Assembly: GCA_002842045.1 (NCBI GenBank)
Contig: PHBX01000017.1
Location: forward strand, 62,001-126,000
DNA: 64,000 nucleotides
Source: Chloroflexi bacterium HGW-Chloroflexi-3
GTDB lineage: Bacteria; Chloroflexota; Anaerolineae; Anaerolineales; Anaerolineaceae
Direction of reading: 5' to 3'
Shown: in pieces, positions 63,375 to 64,000 of the stretch
How the letters are laid out: each line of letters starts with the position of its first letter
Numbering within the stretch: the stretch's first letter is position 1
The notes under the pieces: model-generated
Seen by the model: only the letters and a program-made list of their open reading frames with translations
Told to the model about the DNA's origin: nothing
The model's database searches: none
Program-made: the position numbers and the translations under genes

Positions 63375-64000
63375 TCAGGGATTATAGGCTTTCCTAAAAA
63401 ATTGTTCAAATGAATTGGGTTCTCTTCCTAACAACCAGGTTAACTGATTGGAATTTCCAATGAAATCGTATTCTTCATAATATTGAAACATAATTAACAG
63501 TGTATCCACAGCGTAATCTGATAAACCTGCTTTACGGGCATCCTTTTCCCATTCAGCTCGATCCATAATGCCTGCCAGGATCAATTTTCCGGTTACACCT
63601 GCTACCACAGTGGCAACATCCAACGCAGAAAGTGCTCCACGAGAAGACAATTCATAAATTGCATTTTCATGGCCTTCTTCCGTGAGCACCTTAACCACAA
63701 CCTCAGCCAGATCATCCAGATCAATCATACTGGAGCGGGATGAAGTGGAATATGGGATACGATATTCACCGGATTTGAGCATTGCATCCAGATATCCCAG
63801 CACATTTTGCATGTAAGCTGCTGGTTGTAAAATGGTAAATGGTATCTTGATTCTAAACAATTGATCTTCGACACGCATTTTTTTCCAATGATGCGGCATG
63901 GCTTCTACCTGGGGGTGTAATACAGAGTGATATACAAAATGTTTCAAATGGTTTTTCTGTGCAGCCTGGATCATTAATTGACCAATTTCCTCTTCCTGTG
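63375..64000 (-). CDS. NmrA-like NAD(P)-binding protein (5' part beyond the window)
   Basis: About 208 residues are visible. The frame continues to the right edge, so the N-terminal Rossmann motif lies outside. KHFVYHSVLHPQ, HHWKKMRVEDQL and FTILQPAAYMQNVLGYL are typical of the NmrA/atypical SDR branch (nucleoside-diphosphate-sugar epimerase-like). The in-frame ATG at 63974 is not the true start, because upstream codons continue the family pattern (EEEIGQL). Role unknown, perhaps redox sensing or quinone/flavonoid-type reduction. Confidence 0.75.
   Translation of the reverse strand, partial: QEEEIGQLMIQAAQKNHLKHFVYHSVLHPQVEAMPHHWKKMRVEDQLFRIKIPFTILQPAAYMQNVLGYLDAMLKSGEYRIPYSTSSRSSMIDLDDLAEVVVKVLTEEGHENAIYELSSRGALSALDVATVVAGVTGKLILAGIMDRAEWEKDARKAGLSDYAVDTLLIMFQYYEEYDFIGNSNQLTWLLGREPNSFEQFFRKAYNP

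Noticed and set aside
1..64000. CRISPR array, rRNA or tRNA genes
   Set aside because: No regularly spaced repeats, rRNA stretches or cloverleaf-like segments were noticed when reading both strands; a dedicated tRNA scan could not be run.

Overview
The window looks like chromosomal DNA of a Chloroflexota bacterium, most likely class Anaerolineae. This placement is inferred from the style of the protein families: BMP-type nucleoside transporter, tandem solute-binding lipoproteins, Mau-type redox proteins, AddAB, and lipobox or Sec-type export without outer-membrane genes. No rRNA or tRNA gene is present to confirm it. No transposase, integrase, phage gene or CRISPR array was recognised.

Layout. 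(1) 1-5625: 3' part of a compact tryptophan operon, trpE(partial)-G-D-C-F-B-A, with almost every junction overlapping. (2) 5686-13992: a LacI-regulated nucleoside/pentose uptake operon (regulator, PfkB kinase, BMP lipoprotein, ABC ATPase, two permeases, ADP-ribosylglycohydrolase-like enzyme), then a 57-residue zinc-binding-type protein. (3) 14051-21431, minus strand: type II topoisomerase B and A subunits with a small coupled gene, then a Gfo/Idh/MocA oxidoreductase and a winged-helix-like protein. (4) 21432-44578: an accessory region, AT-rich in its first half with long gaps. It holds a degenerate response regulator, a MauE-TlpA disulfide module, three secreted peptides with eight cysteines each, two small type I signal peptidases, an ABC exporter, an ECF sigma factor with a probable anti-sigma protein, three tandem solute-binding lipoproteins, and a MacB-like FtsX/HlyD/ATPase/ATPase export set whose HlyD gene carries a frameshift. 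(5) 45060-64000: mostly ordinary genes (CBS-ACT protein, SDR, amidohydrolase, MFS with its ArsR-like regulator, AddAB, VTT membrane protein, racemase, acetyltransferase, MoaD-like protein, NmrA-like protein), plus a two-component system flanked by two related secreted proteins.

Most interesting system. At 22413-31214 three 100-105 residue peptides each have a hydrophobic leader ending in an Ala-x-Ala-type site and a Tyr/Trp-rich core with exactly eight cysteines. They are interleaved with a MauE-like membrane redox protein, a membrane-anchored CxxC thioredoxin, two signal peptidases and an ABC exporter. No modification enzyme of a known RiPP class is nearby. I infer a disulfide-stabilised secreted peptide system (bacteriocin, signal or structural peptide). 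The three large lipoproteins nearby each carry six conserved extra cysteines at matching positions, so they may be clients of the same disulfide module and could act as receptors or immunity proteins.

A second candidate is the kinase/regulator pair at 48832-50658. The kinase has a methionine-rich extracytoplasmic loop that suggests soft-metal sensing. Both flanking secreted-protein genes have three TCT-starting direct repeats at exact 11-bp spacing upstream, as expected for an OmpR/PhoB-type regulator.
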